Shown: piece by piece, positions 7,581 through 15,022 of the stretch
Position numbering within the stretch: the stretch's first letter is position 1
Layout of the letters: each line of letters begins with the position of its first letter
Assembly (NCBI GenBank): GCA_963667515.2
Contig: CAXXXY010000006.1
Span: 186,001 to 250,000, forward strand
Direction: 5' to 3'
DNA length: 64,000 bases
From: VYDC01 sp963667515
Lineage (GTDB): Bacteria > Chloroflexota > Dehalococcoidia > UBA2979
Made by a program: the position numbers and the translations under genes
The notes under the pieces: model-generated
Seen by the model: the letters and a program-made list of their open reading frames with translations, nothing else
Databases searched by the model: none
Told to the model about the DNA's origin: nothing

Positions 7581-8636
7581 ATGGGCGAGGCGGCGGCGCG
7601 GGCGGCGCTCGGTGCGTGGAGCGTCGAGGCGCGGTCGCTCGAGCGGCTCGGCGGCGGCGGCGTCAACGAGCACTGGCTCGTCGACACGGCGGCCGGGCCG
7701 CTGGTGCTGCGGCGCTACCACCCCGCGCACGCCGCGGAGGCGACCCCGTACGAGCACGCCGCGCTCCGCTACCTCGAGGGCAACGGCTGGCCGGTGGCGG
7801 CGCCGATCGCCACGCACCCGCTCTCCCCCGGCGGCGCGCCCGCCGGCGCCAGCAACGGGGCGAGCGACGGCGCGACGTTGATCGAGAGCGGCGGGCGGCG
7901 CTGGTCGCTCTTCCCCTTCCTCCCGGGCGCGCCCCCCGTCGACTCGCCCCGCACGCTGCAGCGGACCGGCGCGCTGCTCGCGCTGCTGCACGCCGACCTC
8001 GCGAGCTGGCCGGGCGGCGCCGAGCAACGGCTGACCTTCGGCCGCGTGACGGAGCTCGACGTCTACCTGGAGACGCGCGGGCGCACGACGTTCGAGCGGC
8101 TGATGGAGCGGTTCCACGAGAGCGACCCGGAGCGCGCCGAGGCGCTGCGCGGCTTTCGCGAGCGCAACCTCTGGGCGCTGGGCCACCTCGGCTACGACGC
8201 GCTGCCCGACACCGTGGTGCACAGCGAGTGCTTCGGCGCGAACGTGCTCTTCGAGGACGACGACGTCACGGGGATCCTCGACTTCGACTTCGTGCATCGC
8301 GACGCGCGCACCGCCGACATCGCGCGCAGCCTCGGCGTGCAGTGCGGCACCGATGCGGAGCGGCTGCAGCGCTGGCTGGGCGGCTACGCCGCGCACGCCG
8401 ACCCCCCGCTCACGAGCGCCGAGCTGGACGTGGTGCCGTCGCTGATGATCGCCAGCGAGATCTGGAACACGGTGCTGCCACTCGCGCTCGCCGAGGGCGA
8501 GGACGGCAACGCCGCCGATGGGATGCGCGCAGCGGCGCTCGCCTCCATCGACGGGCGGCTCGCGGCGCTCGAAGTGGCGCAGCCGGCGCTCCGCCGCGCC
8601 GCCTGGGCCGCGGGCGCGATGCGCCCCACGCGCTAG
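7581..8636 (+). CDS. Aminoglycoside phosphotransferase (APH)-family kinase-like protein
   Basis: 351 residues from ATG 7581, preceded by GGAGG at about 9 nt; upstream in-frame starts fall in non-conserved sequence. Kinase-like fold: N-lobe with G-G-G-G-V-N and V-L-R-R-Y (probable ATP Lys replaced by Arg), and C-lobe with V-V-H-S-E-C-F-G-A-N-V-L-F followed by I-L-D-F-D-F. In most APH proteins the first motif is H-G-D-x-x-x-x-N. Here the catalytic Asp position holds Glu and Gly is Ser, while the metal-binding D of L-D-F-D is kept. The family phosphorylates small molecules such as homoserine, choline or drugs. The substrate is unknown, and weak or altered catalysis is possible. A -10-like TACCAT lies at 7516. 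Confidence 0.85.
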   Translation: MGEAAARAALGAWSVEARSLERLGGGGVNEHWLVDTAAGPLVLRRYHPAHAAEATPYEHAALRYLEGNGWPVAAPIATHPLSPGGAPAGASNGASDGATLIESGGRRWSLFPFLPGAPPVDSPRTLQRTGALLALLHADLASWPGGAEQRLTFGRVTELDVYLETRGRTTFERLMERFHESDPERAEALRGFRERNLWALGHLGYDALPDTVVHSECFGANVLFEDDDVTGILDFDFVHRDARTADIARSLGVQCGTDAERLQRWLGGYAAHADPPLTSAELDVVPSLMIASEIWNTVLPLALAEGEDGNAADGMRAAALASIDGRLAALEVAQPALRRAAWAAGAMRPTR

Positions 8637-8637
8637 C

Positions 8638-8828
8638 GCCAGCGTTCCGCTGGACTCCAGTGGCTGCCGCTCCTCGACCAGGGCGACGGGTGGCCGGGCC
8701 GCCGAGCCGCGGCGCCGACGGCGAGCGCACCGCCCACCTCCGGCCCGGCCCCTGGCCTCGCGCGAAGCGCGAAGACCGACGCCCCGCTGGCGGGAGCGGC
8801 AGCCCCTAGGGTCGAGCGGAACGCTCGC
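8638..8828. repeat. MITE-like unit bounded by inverted hairpin repeats (loci 2 and 3)
   Basis: The left end has CCAGCGTTCCGCTGG (8639-8653), then GGCTGCCGCTCC. The right end has GGAGCGGCAGCCCCTAGGGT and CGAGCGGAACGCTCG (8813-8827). The two ends are inverted copies of the same roughly 37-bp element about 190 bp apart. The interior is GC-rich with no coding signature. The left end touches the stop codon of the kinase gene and could double as its terminator. Confidence 0.6.
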
Positions 8829-9019
8829 GCGGAACGTTGCTTGCCTTCATCGGGTGTTCGCGGACATGATGCGATGTTGGAGGGTGCGGCGGGCCTGCCT
8901 TCTCCGGGACGAACGTCCCTCCCTCCGTCCGGGGGCCACCGTCACGCTCCGGCGTGACCGCCCGACCCGCGAGGCGTCGACGAGGTAGCCAACCCTCGAA
9001 GAGGTAGAAGGAGCAGCGC
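8829..9019 (+). promoter_or_regulatory. Leader of the acyl-CoA dehydrogenase operon
   Basis: Together with the repeat at 8638-8828 this makes a 383-bp gene-free stretch. It holds a degraded hairpin copy (GCGCGGAACGTTGC, from 8827), a possible -35 TTGCCT (8842) spaced 18 bp from CATGAT, a small hairpin GGGAC-GAAC-GTCCC (8906-8919) and an inverted repeat GTCACG-6-CGTGAC (8941-8958). The last is a plausible operator for a fatty-acid or TetR-type regulator. All promoter calls here are tentative. Confidence 0.35.
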
Positions 9020-10171
9020 ATGGATCTCGGACCGAACGAAGCACAGCAGATCATCAAGACGAACGCGCGCCAGTTCCTAGAGGACTCCTGTACCACCGAA
9101 CACGTGGTCGAGATGGAGGAAGACGCCACCGGGTTCGACCCCGCGATCTGGAAGCAGGTCTGCGACTTCGGCTGGGCCGGGATGCTGGTTCCGGAGCAGT
9201 ACGGCGGCTTCGGCGGCAACATGACCGACATGGCCGTGCTCGCCGAGGAGATCGGCCGCGCGCTGCTGCCGAGCCCACTCTTCGCCTCCAGCGTCGTCGG
9301 CGCGCTCACGGTGATGGCGGCCGGAAACGACGATCAGAAGCAGGCGCTGCTGCCCGGCATCGCGGACGGCACCTCGCTCGTCACGCTCGCCCTCAACGAG
9401 CCGTCCGGCACCTACGAGCCGTGGGGCGTGCAGGCAGAGGCTACGCAGGACGGCTCCGGTTGGGAGCTCAGCGGCACCAAGCTCTACGTCCCGTTCGCCG
9501 ACGCGGCCTCGACGCTGATCGTGGCGGCGCGCACGCAGGCGGGCGACGGGCCCGACGGCGTGACGCTGTTCGTGGTCGACCCCGGCGCCGCGGGCGTCAC
9601 CTCGACCATCCTCGACACCATCTTCCAGGACCACCAGTTCGAGGTCGTGCTCGACGGGGTCTCGGTGAACGCGGACGCCGTGCTCGGCGCGGTGGGCGGC
9701 GCGTGGCCGGCGATCCAGCAGGTGCTCGACCAGGCGGCCGTCGCCGTCGCCGCCCAGTCGATCGGCGGCGCGGAGCGCTCGCTCGAGCTCGCCGTCGACT
9801 ACTCACAGGAGCGCGTGCAGTTCGGACGCCCGATCGGCTCGTTCCAGGCGCTGCAGCACAAGATGGCGCGCATGGTCACGGAGGTGACGGGCGCGCAGCT
9901 GCTGGTCTACGAGGCGGCGTGGCGCCTGGCGCAAGGCCTGGACGCCAGCATCGAGGTGCCGATGGCGAAGGCGGCGGCCAGCGGGGCATACACCACCTGC
10001 TCCATCGAGGGCACGCACATCTTCGGTGGCGCCGGCTACATCAAGGAGGCCGCCATCCAGCTCCACTTCCGCCGTGCCAAGGGCGCGGAGGTGCAGATGG
10101 GCGACCCGCGCTGGCACCGCAAGCGCATCACGCGGCTGCTGGTACAGCAGCCCGCCCCGGCTGGCCACTAG
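9020..10171 (+). CDS. Acyl-CoA dehydrogenase, subunit-like member of a pair
   Basis: 383 residues. ATG 9020 has an AAGGAG site 6 nt upstream. The N-terminal helical domain includes G-W-A-G-M-L-V-P-E-Q-Y-G-G-F-G. The middle domain is atypical: the usual FAD motif (E-P-x-A-G-S-D) reads N-E-P-S-G-T-Y-E-P. The C-terminal domain has Y-S-x-E-R-V-Q-F-G-R-P-I-G-S-F-Q-A-L-Q-H-K-M-A (split by domain helices) and T-H-I-F-G-G-A-G-Y. A degenerate ACAD next to a canonical one recalls the alpha2beta2 FadE heteromers of steroid degraders, where one subunit lacks the active-site Glu. It is 60 bp upstream of the second gene and almost certainly cotranscribed. Confidence 0.9.
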   Translation: MDLGPNEAQQIIKTNARQFLEDSCTTEHVVEMEEDATGFDPAIWKQVCDFGWAGMLVPEQYGGFGGNMTDMAVLAEEIGRALLPSPLFASSVVGALTVMAAGNDDQKQALLPGIADGTSLVTLALNEPSGTYEPWGVQAEATQDGSGWELSGTKLYVPFADAASTLIVAARTQAGDGPDGVTLFVVDPGAAGVTSTILDTIFQDHQFEVVLDGVSVNADAVLGAVGGAWPAIQQVLDQAAVAVAAQSIGGAERSLELAVDYSQERVQFGRPIGSFQALQHKMARMVTEVTGAQLLVYEAAWRLAQGLDASIEVPMAKAAASGAYTTCSIEGTHIFGGAGYIKEAAIQLHFRRAKGAEVQMGDPRWHRKRITRLLVQQPAPAGH

Positions 10172-10231
10172 GGGCCGGCTACGAGCGGAGGCCGCGGGGC
10201 CGCCGACCGAGCGCGACGAAAGGACGACACA

Positions 10232-11413
10232 GTGGACTTCACCTTCCCGCCCGAGCTCGAGGAGTTCCGCAAGGAAGTCAAAGAGTTCATGGACACTGAG
10301 CTCACCCCGGAGATCCGGGACGAGTACGAGCACTGCACCGACTACCCGCACGGCTTCAACAAGGCGATCACGAAGAAGCTGGGGCAGCGCGGCTGGCTGA
10401 CGCTGACCTGGCCCAAGGAGGTCGGCGGCGAGGACGCCTCCGTCTGGAAGCGCGTCGTCTTCGACGAGGAGATGGCCGCCAACCACTGCCCGATCGCCGC
10501 GCACCAGGTCTCGGCGAACTTCGCCGGCCCGGCCGTGGTGCACTTCGCGAACGATGAGCAGAAGCAGAAGCTGCTTCCGCCGATCACCCGCGGCGAGAGC
10601 ACCTGGGGCATCGGGCTCACCGAGCCGAACGCCGGTACCGACCTCGCCTCGCTCGAGCTGCGCGCCGTCCGCGACGGCGACGAGTGGGTGCTCAACGGCT
10701 CCAAGATGTTCACGGAGCACGTGCAGGACGCCGACCAGTACTTCCTGATCACGCGCACCGACGTGGAGGCGCCCAAGCACCGCGGCGTCTCGATCATCGT
10801 GGTCGACCCGAAGACGCCGGGCATCGTCATGACCCCGCTGTGGACGATGGACGGCTACCGCGTCAACCAGGTGTTCTTCGAGGATGTGCGCGTCCCCTCC
10901 GACGCCCTGATCGGCGAGGAGAACCGCGGCTTCTACCACCTGGCGATGACGCTCAACACGATGCGCTCCTCGGGCCTCGGCGCGTGGACCGAGAGCCAGG
11001 GCGACCTGGACGAGCTGGTCCAGTACGCCAAGGAGACGACGGAGAACGGCACCCCGCTGATCGAGGACTCGTGGGTCGCCGACGGCATCGCCGACTTCGC
11101 GATCTACGTGCGCATCTCGCGGCTGCTCGCCTACCGTGTCGCGTCGATGCTCGAGAGCGGCGGCCCGGCGCCCGACAAGGAGACGTCGGTCCGCGGCGTC
11201 TGGACCAAGGTGTACGGCCAGAAGCACGTCAAGTTCGCGAGTGACGTGATGGGGATGTCGGGCCAGGTCGGCAAGTACTCGCCGGAGCACGCACCGATGA
11301 TGGCGCGCTGGCAGCGCCGCTACATCGGCGCGATCGCCGGCTCCCACAACGGCGGCACGGCAGAGAACATCCTCAACACCGTGGCGCTGCGCGTGCTCGG
11401 CCTCCCGCGCTGA
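10232..11413 (+). CDS. Acyl-CoA dehydrogenase, canonical member of a pair
   Basis: 393 residues from GTG 10232 (M-D-F-T-F-P-P-E-L-E-E-F), with AAAGGA 8 nt upstream. The flavin-binding stretch is intact: G-I-G-L-T-E-P-N-A-G-T-D-L-A-S-L around residues 124-140, then E-H-V-Q-D-A-D-Q-Y-F. The C-terminal domain ends H-N-G-G-T-A-E-N-I-L-N-T-V-A-L-R. It should dehydrogenate a CoA thioester with FAD and hand electrons to ETF. With the preceding gene it may form a heterotetramer. The order (degenerate ACAD, canonical ACAD, small protein, terminator) defines a three-gene operon. Confidence 0.93.
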   Translation: MDFTFPPELEEFRKEVKEFMDTELTPEIRDEYEHCTDYPHGFNKAITKKLGQRGWLTLTWPKEVGGEDASVWKRVVFDEEMAANHCPIAAHQVSANFAGPAVVHFANDEQKQKLLPPITRGESTWGIGLTEPNAGTDLASLELRAVRDGDEWVLNGSKMFTEHVQDADQYFLITRTDVEAPKHRGVSIIVVDPKTPGIVMTPLWTMDGYRVNQVFFEDVRVPSDALIGEENRGFYHLAMTLNTMRSSGLGAWTESQGDLDELVQYAKETTENGTPLIEDSWVADGIADFAIYVRISRLLAYRVASMLESGGPAPDKETSVRGVWTKVYGQKHVKFASDVMGMSGQVGKYSPEHAPMMARWQRRYIGAIAGSHNGGTAENILNTVALRVLGLPR

Positions 11414-11465
11414 GGCCCGGAGACACACGAGCAGCACGGACGTCAGGAAAGAGAGCGAACGAGCG

Positions 11466-11666
11466 ATGTTGACGGAAATCAGCCGCGAGAAGATCGACGG
11501 GCGGGTCGAGGAGATCGTCGTGCGCACGCGCGGCGCCTGGCACGAGGCATGCATCCTCGGTTGGGACGGCGAGCCGCGCTCCGTCTGGAAGTACCCGCGC
11601 CTGGAGCAGGCGCAGGAGAAGGCCGCCACCGTGAAGGTCTGGCTCGCCGAGGGCCGCCTCTGGTAG
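11466..11666 (+). CDS. Small conserved-looking hypothetical protein
   Basis: 66 residues, M-L-T-E-I-S-R-E-K-I-D-G-R to W-L-A-E-G-R-L-W. I do not recognise the family. The codon third positions are strongly G/C as in neighbours, the ATG has a weak GAGAG site, and the gene lies 52 bp after the second dehydrogenase and 48 bp before a strong terminator. It contains an Arg/Trp-containing beta-like half (V-V-R-T-R-G-A-W-H-E-A) and a Lys/Ala helix. As the last gene of the operon it may be an accessory to the dehydrogenase pair, but that is inference only. Confidence 0.7.
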   Translation: MLTEISREKIDGRVEEIVVRTRGAWHEACILGWDGEPRSVWKYPRLEQAQEKAATVKVWLAEGRLW

Positions 11667-11714
11667 CGGTGGGGTCGGCGAGCGCCGGCCCCCTCGACCG
11701 CGGCACGACCCATC

Positions 11715-11744
11715 GAGGGAGGCGCACCACGCGCCTCCCTCTTT
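11715..11744 (+). terminator. Rho-independent terminator of the acyl-CoA dehydrogenase operon
   Basis: GAGGGAGGCGC, loop ACCAC, GCGCCTCCCTC, then TTT: a perfect 11-bp GC-rich stem followed by a short T run. It lies between the small operon gene and the convergent minus-strand membrane protein gene, so it may serve both. Confidence 0.9.
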
Positions 11745-11779
11745 CGCGCGCCTCGCTCTCGTGCGGGTCGGGGCGGCGC

Positions 11780-12187
11780 TCAGCGGTCGTCCGGCGGCGC
11801 GCCGACTGCGGGCGCACCGACCAGCAGCCAGCGGGCGCGCGGCACGCCGGGCGCGAGCGCGGCGAGCACGATCGCGCCCGCGGCCACCGCCGCCCACGGC
11901 GGCGAGACGAGCCACGGCGCGACCGCCGCGACCGCGTGCAGCCCCAGCTCGATGGCGAGCCGCGGCGGCCCCGGCGTCGCGACGAGGACCTGCCGTTTGT
12001 CGCCGACCGTCGAGAACACGGCGGGGAGACCCACGAGGATCACCAGCGCAGGAGCGATCAGCCACGGTGAGAGCTGAGCGGCGGCCCGCGGGCCCGCCAC
12101 TCACGCGACAACCTCGACGAGAAAGCGCAGCGCGGCGCTCGCGGGTCTGTCGAAGGGGTGACGGAACGCCGCGCGCCGCTCGGTCAT
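11780..12187 (-). pseudogene. YrdB/DUF2568-like small membrane protein with in-frame TGA
   Basis: From ATG 12187 the frame reads M-T-E-R-R-A-A-F-R-H-P-F and then A-L-R-F-L-V-E-V-V-A, a TGA (12101-12103, codon 29), and continues in the same frame for 106 more residues to 11780. The later part has P-W-L-I-A-P-A-L-V-I-L-V, A-V-F-S-T-V-G-D-K-R-Q and P-G-P-P-R-L-A-I-E-L-G-L. The pattern L-R-F-L-x-E-L then P-x-P-x-R-L-x-I-E-L matches the four-helix YrdB type. The lost residue is probably Trp (TGG to TGA). A GTG right after the TGA could restart translation. There is no neighbouring Cys and no good SECIS hairpin, so I treat it as a nonsense mutation, not Sec. Confidence 0.6.
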
Positions 12188-12511
12188 CGAGGCCCCCGTC
12201 TCGCGCGCCGCGCCCCGCACGTCTTCAGAGCACGCGCGGTGCCGAGGGTGGCTCGACCCGCGAGCGGGACGCCCGCGCAGCCCTCACCCGCGCCTCGCTC
12301 CGCCGAGCGCCCGCCTGCGTCATGCTGGGGAGGCGGCTTCGGCGTGAGGGCAGGCTCCGCGAGCTTGCGACCGCTCAGGCGCGGCGACCTCCGTGCCGCG
12401 CCCGCGCACCTGATCGAGGCGTGGCGGCCGTCACAGTCGCGCCGGCGCCGCGCCCTCACGATGAGTTGCAGCGCCCGCCGCGTGGCCCGCTGCGACCGAG
12501 GGGACGCTCCG
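12188..12511. other. Gene-free stretch upstream of the DUF3179 gene
   Basis: 324 bp between the divergent membrane protein and DUF3179 genes. Long open frames here are Arg/Ala/Pro-rich shadows. I see no tRNA, hairpin array or convincing promoter. The gene downstream has only a weak site (GAGGGG) about 9 nt before its ATG. Confidence 0.4.
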
Positions 12512-13744
12512 ATGACACTCTCGCCCACGCTGCGTCGCGTGCTCCCGTTCGCGCTGTTCGCGGCCGGCGTCGCGGCCGTGGCGGCGATCGCCCTGCTGCG
12601 CCCCGAGTCGGGGCGCAGCACCCTCGAGGCGGAGCCCGCCGCAGCGCGCTCCACGCCCGCAGCGACCCCGATCGTCGAGGCGCCTGCGCCCACCCCGACG
12701 CCCGGCGCCGCGGCGTCCGGGAGCGCGGCCCCCGGTCAGGCCAGGGACGCCCTCACAAGCACGACCGTCGGCGGCTTCGAGCTGGTGAGCGTGGCGCCGT
12801 ACGACGCGATCCAGGCGATCTTCGACCCGCAGTTCGTCTCTGCCGCGGAGGCGGAGGAGCAGCTGCTGCCGCGGGACCTCGTGCTCGGCGTCTCCGTGGG
12901 GGACGACCACCGCGCCTACGGCGTCGCCTTCCTCGCCGACCACGAGGTGGTGAACGACGTCATCGGAGGCGTGCCGCTCGCCGTCACCTGGTGACCGCTC
13001 TGCTTCACAGGCATCGTGTATGCCCGAGAGGTACCGGACGGCGCGGGGGGCACGCGCGAGCTCACCTTCGGCGTCTCGGGCTTCCTGATCATGAACGCGC
13101 TCGTCATGTACGACCGCGAAACGGACTCGCTGTGGAGCCAGTTCTCCGGGGACGCGGTCCGCGGGCCGCTCGCGGGGACGCTGCTGCGCCCCTCGGGCGT
13201 GACGCTCACCACGTGGGAGACGTGGCGCGAGACGCACCCCGACACGACGGCGCTCGACCAGGGCGGCGTGGCGCGCGATCCGTACATGTTCTACTACGGC
13301 GAGGAGAACACCGCCGGCACCCTCGGCGAGACCCACGCGGACGACCGGCTCATGCTCAAGGAGTTCGTGCTCGGCATCCAGCGCGAGGACGGCTTCGCGA
13401 AGGCGTATCCGTTCCGCCAGCTCTCGCGCACGCCCGTGCTGAACGACGAGGCGCCCGGCCTCGCCTTCGTCGTGGCGTTCGACGTGGAGCGCGGGGTCGG
13501 CCAGATCTTCGACCGCACCGTCGATGGCGACGTGCTGAGCTTCGAGGAGGGGCCGCTCACCGAGGTGGGCGGGCTGCTGCTGCGTGACACCGAGACCGGC
13601 ACGCTGTGGTCGCCCGTCACCGGCGAGGCGCTGGAGGGGCCGCTCGCCGGGAGCCGGCTTCAGCTCGTGCCGTCGTTCGCCGTTTTCTGGTTCGCGTGGA
13701 CCGACTTCCACCCCGACACGGCGCTCTACGAGCCGGCCGCCTAG
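12512..13744 (+). CDS. DUF3179 domain membrane-anchored protein, probable selenoprotein (TGA = Sec161)
   Basis: 410 residues if the in-frame TGA at 12992-12994 is read through. Residues 10-30 form one membrane helix (P-F-A-L-F-A-A-G-V-A-A-V-A-A-I-A-L), followed by a Pro/Thr/Ala linker and the extracytoplasmic DUF3179 domain. Before the TGA comes G-G-V-P-L-A-V-T-W; after it P-L-C-F-T-G-I-V-Y-A-R, then T-F-G-V-S-G, the M-Y-D-R-E-T-D-S-L-W-S-Q signature and, further on, F-W-F-A-W. DUF3179 proteins normally have C-P-L-C here, so the TGA replaces the first Cys of CxxC. A SECIS-like hairpin follows (13010-13024). The gene is otherwise intact. The biochemical role of DUF3179 is unknown; a thiol/selenol redox or metal site is likely. 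The alternative is a nonsense mutation. Confidence 0.85.
13010..13024 (+). promoter_or_regulatory. SECIS-like hairpin of the DUF3179 gene
   Basis: GGCAT, loop CGTGT, ATGCC: perfect 5-bp stem whose loop begins 21 nt after the TGA, with G at the second loop position. CTCT (12998-13001) and AGAG (13027-13030) can extend the structure below an internal loop. This fits the bacterial SECIS rule (apical loop about 16-37 nt after UGA, G in the first two loop bases). Confidence 0.7.
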
Positions 13745-13830
13745 CCAGGGCCGAGGCCCCCTGCGCAGGCACCCCCTCGACGCGCGGCGGCGCCGACATC
13801 GATGCGACGGCCCCGGCGCGGCGTCAGACG

Positions 13831-13864
13831 CCAAGAGGGGAGGCCCGATGGCCTCCCCTCTTGG
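13831..13864. terminator. Bidirectional terminator
   Basis: CCAAGAGGGGAGGC, loop CCGATG, GCCTCCCCTCTTGG: a perfect 14-bp stem between the convergent DUF3179 gene and the solute-binding-protein pseudogene. Confidence 0.9.
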
Positions 13865-13885
13865 AACGTTCGCCGGTGGTCCCGC

Positions 13886-14766
13886 CTACGCCGGCACGAG
13901 CTCGTCGTAGTTGATGTTCGGGAACGAGCGCGCGACGTAGTTCGCGATGCGGTCTGTGCGCCACGCGTTGAAGTTTTGCGCGTGGTAGGTCGGGTCGACC
14001 GACGCCTCCCCATCGAAGGCGAACAGATCGTTGATCTGCCGATACAGACCCTCTCGCTTCTCGTCGTCCAGCTCGACCAGCGCCGCGTTGTAGAGGTCGT
14101 CGAACCGCTTCGCGGTCGGGTCCTCAGCACCGTCCCACATCCGGTACGCGCCATCTCCCTCGTACCAGTCGTAGAGGAAGGAGGCATCGAAGAGGTAGGC
14201 GATCCACCCGGCGAGGAAGGCGCCCGGCCACGACCGCTGCTCGCGACCGTAGAGCCGGTCGCGCCAGATGTTGATCTCCAGCGGGTTGATGCTGCTGGAC
14301 ACTCCGACGTCGGACCAGAAGCCGACGGTCGCCTCCACGACCGCCTTGGCGTCGCCCCCGAGCCGGGCGTCGACCGAGAGGTCGAGACCATTCGCGAAGC
14401 CGGCGTCCTTGACGAGCTGCCGCGAGAGGTCCGGATCGAAGGGGATCGCCTTCTTCTCCGGGCTGAAGCCAAACACGACCTCACTGGGCATCTGGTCGGT
14501 CGCGACCCTGCCGAGTCCCTGGAGGACCTTGTCAATGATCAGCGGCACGTCGATCGCCGAGATCAGCGCCTGCCGCACGCGCTTGTCGGTGGTCGGCCCG
14601 CCGCTGGCGCCGCTGGCGCCGCTGGCGCGGTCGATGCCGCGTCGTCGTGATCGTCGTCGTCGTCGCAGCCGATCACCGCCGCCGTGGCGAGGCCGACCCC
14701 ACCGAGCGCTGCCCCCCGCAGGAAGCCGCGCCTCCCGAACCGTGCTCGCGTGATGCTGATGTCCAT
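13886..14766 (-). pseudogene. ABC transporter substrate-binding protein (SBP family 5), internally deleted
   Basis: The start at 14766 encodes a twin-arginine lipoprotein signal: R-R-G-F-L-R-G-A-A-L-G-G-V-G-L, then A-A-V-I-G-C as lipobox, and an Asp-rich linker. After an Ala/Pro stretch near 14600 the frame changes, and a second frame gives the C-terminal half of a peptide/nickel-type SBP: D-K-R-V-R-Q-A-L-I-S-A-I-D, then D-L-S-R-Q-L-V-K-D-A-G-F, to the TAG at 13886. Intact proteins are about 500-550 residues; this one has lost most of domain I plus the frame. The junction lies in a short GGCGCCGCT-type repeat, so slippage or recombination could have removed the middle. It would bind peptides or similar solutes if intact. 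Confidence 0.75.
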
Positions 14767-15022
14767 TCAGGCGTTCCCCTCGCTGTTCGGGCTCCACATC
14801 ATGTCGTGGACGCAGATCGCCCACGCTCATACGCGGCAGCTCCGCTGCTTGCGTACCACAACGACAATCGCTATCCATCACGCTGGCGGATGCGTCGCGG
14901 TGTGCTCCGGTCGCCGCCGAGCAGCGGGCGGGCGGGCCACTCGACGGTTCTCGCTGAGGCATAGTGTCGCCACGACGGCCGCCGCCGCGCGGGCGACGCG
15001 GCCGCAGTCGCAGGAGGACGCG

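Noticed and set aside
9803..11713. 636-codon open frame on the minus strand
   Set aside because: It lies opposite the acyl-CoA dehydrogenase pair and has no recognisable motif.
12101..12103. TGA in the YrdB-like membrane gene as a third selenocysteine codon
   Set aside because: There is no partner Cys, the site lies in a membrane helix where Trp is expected, and the best hairpin downstream has a 10-nt loop beginning with U-C. A nonsense change from TGG is simpler.
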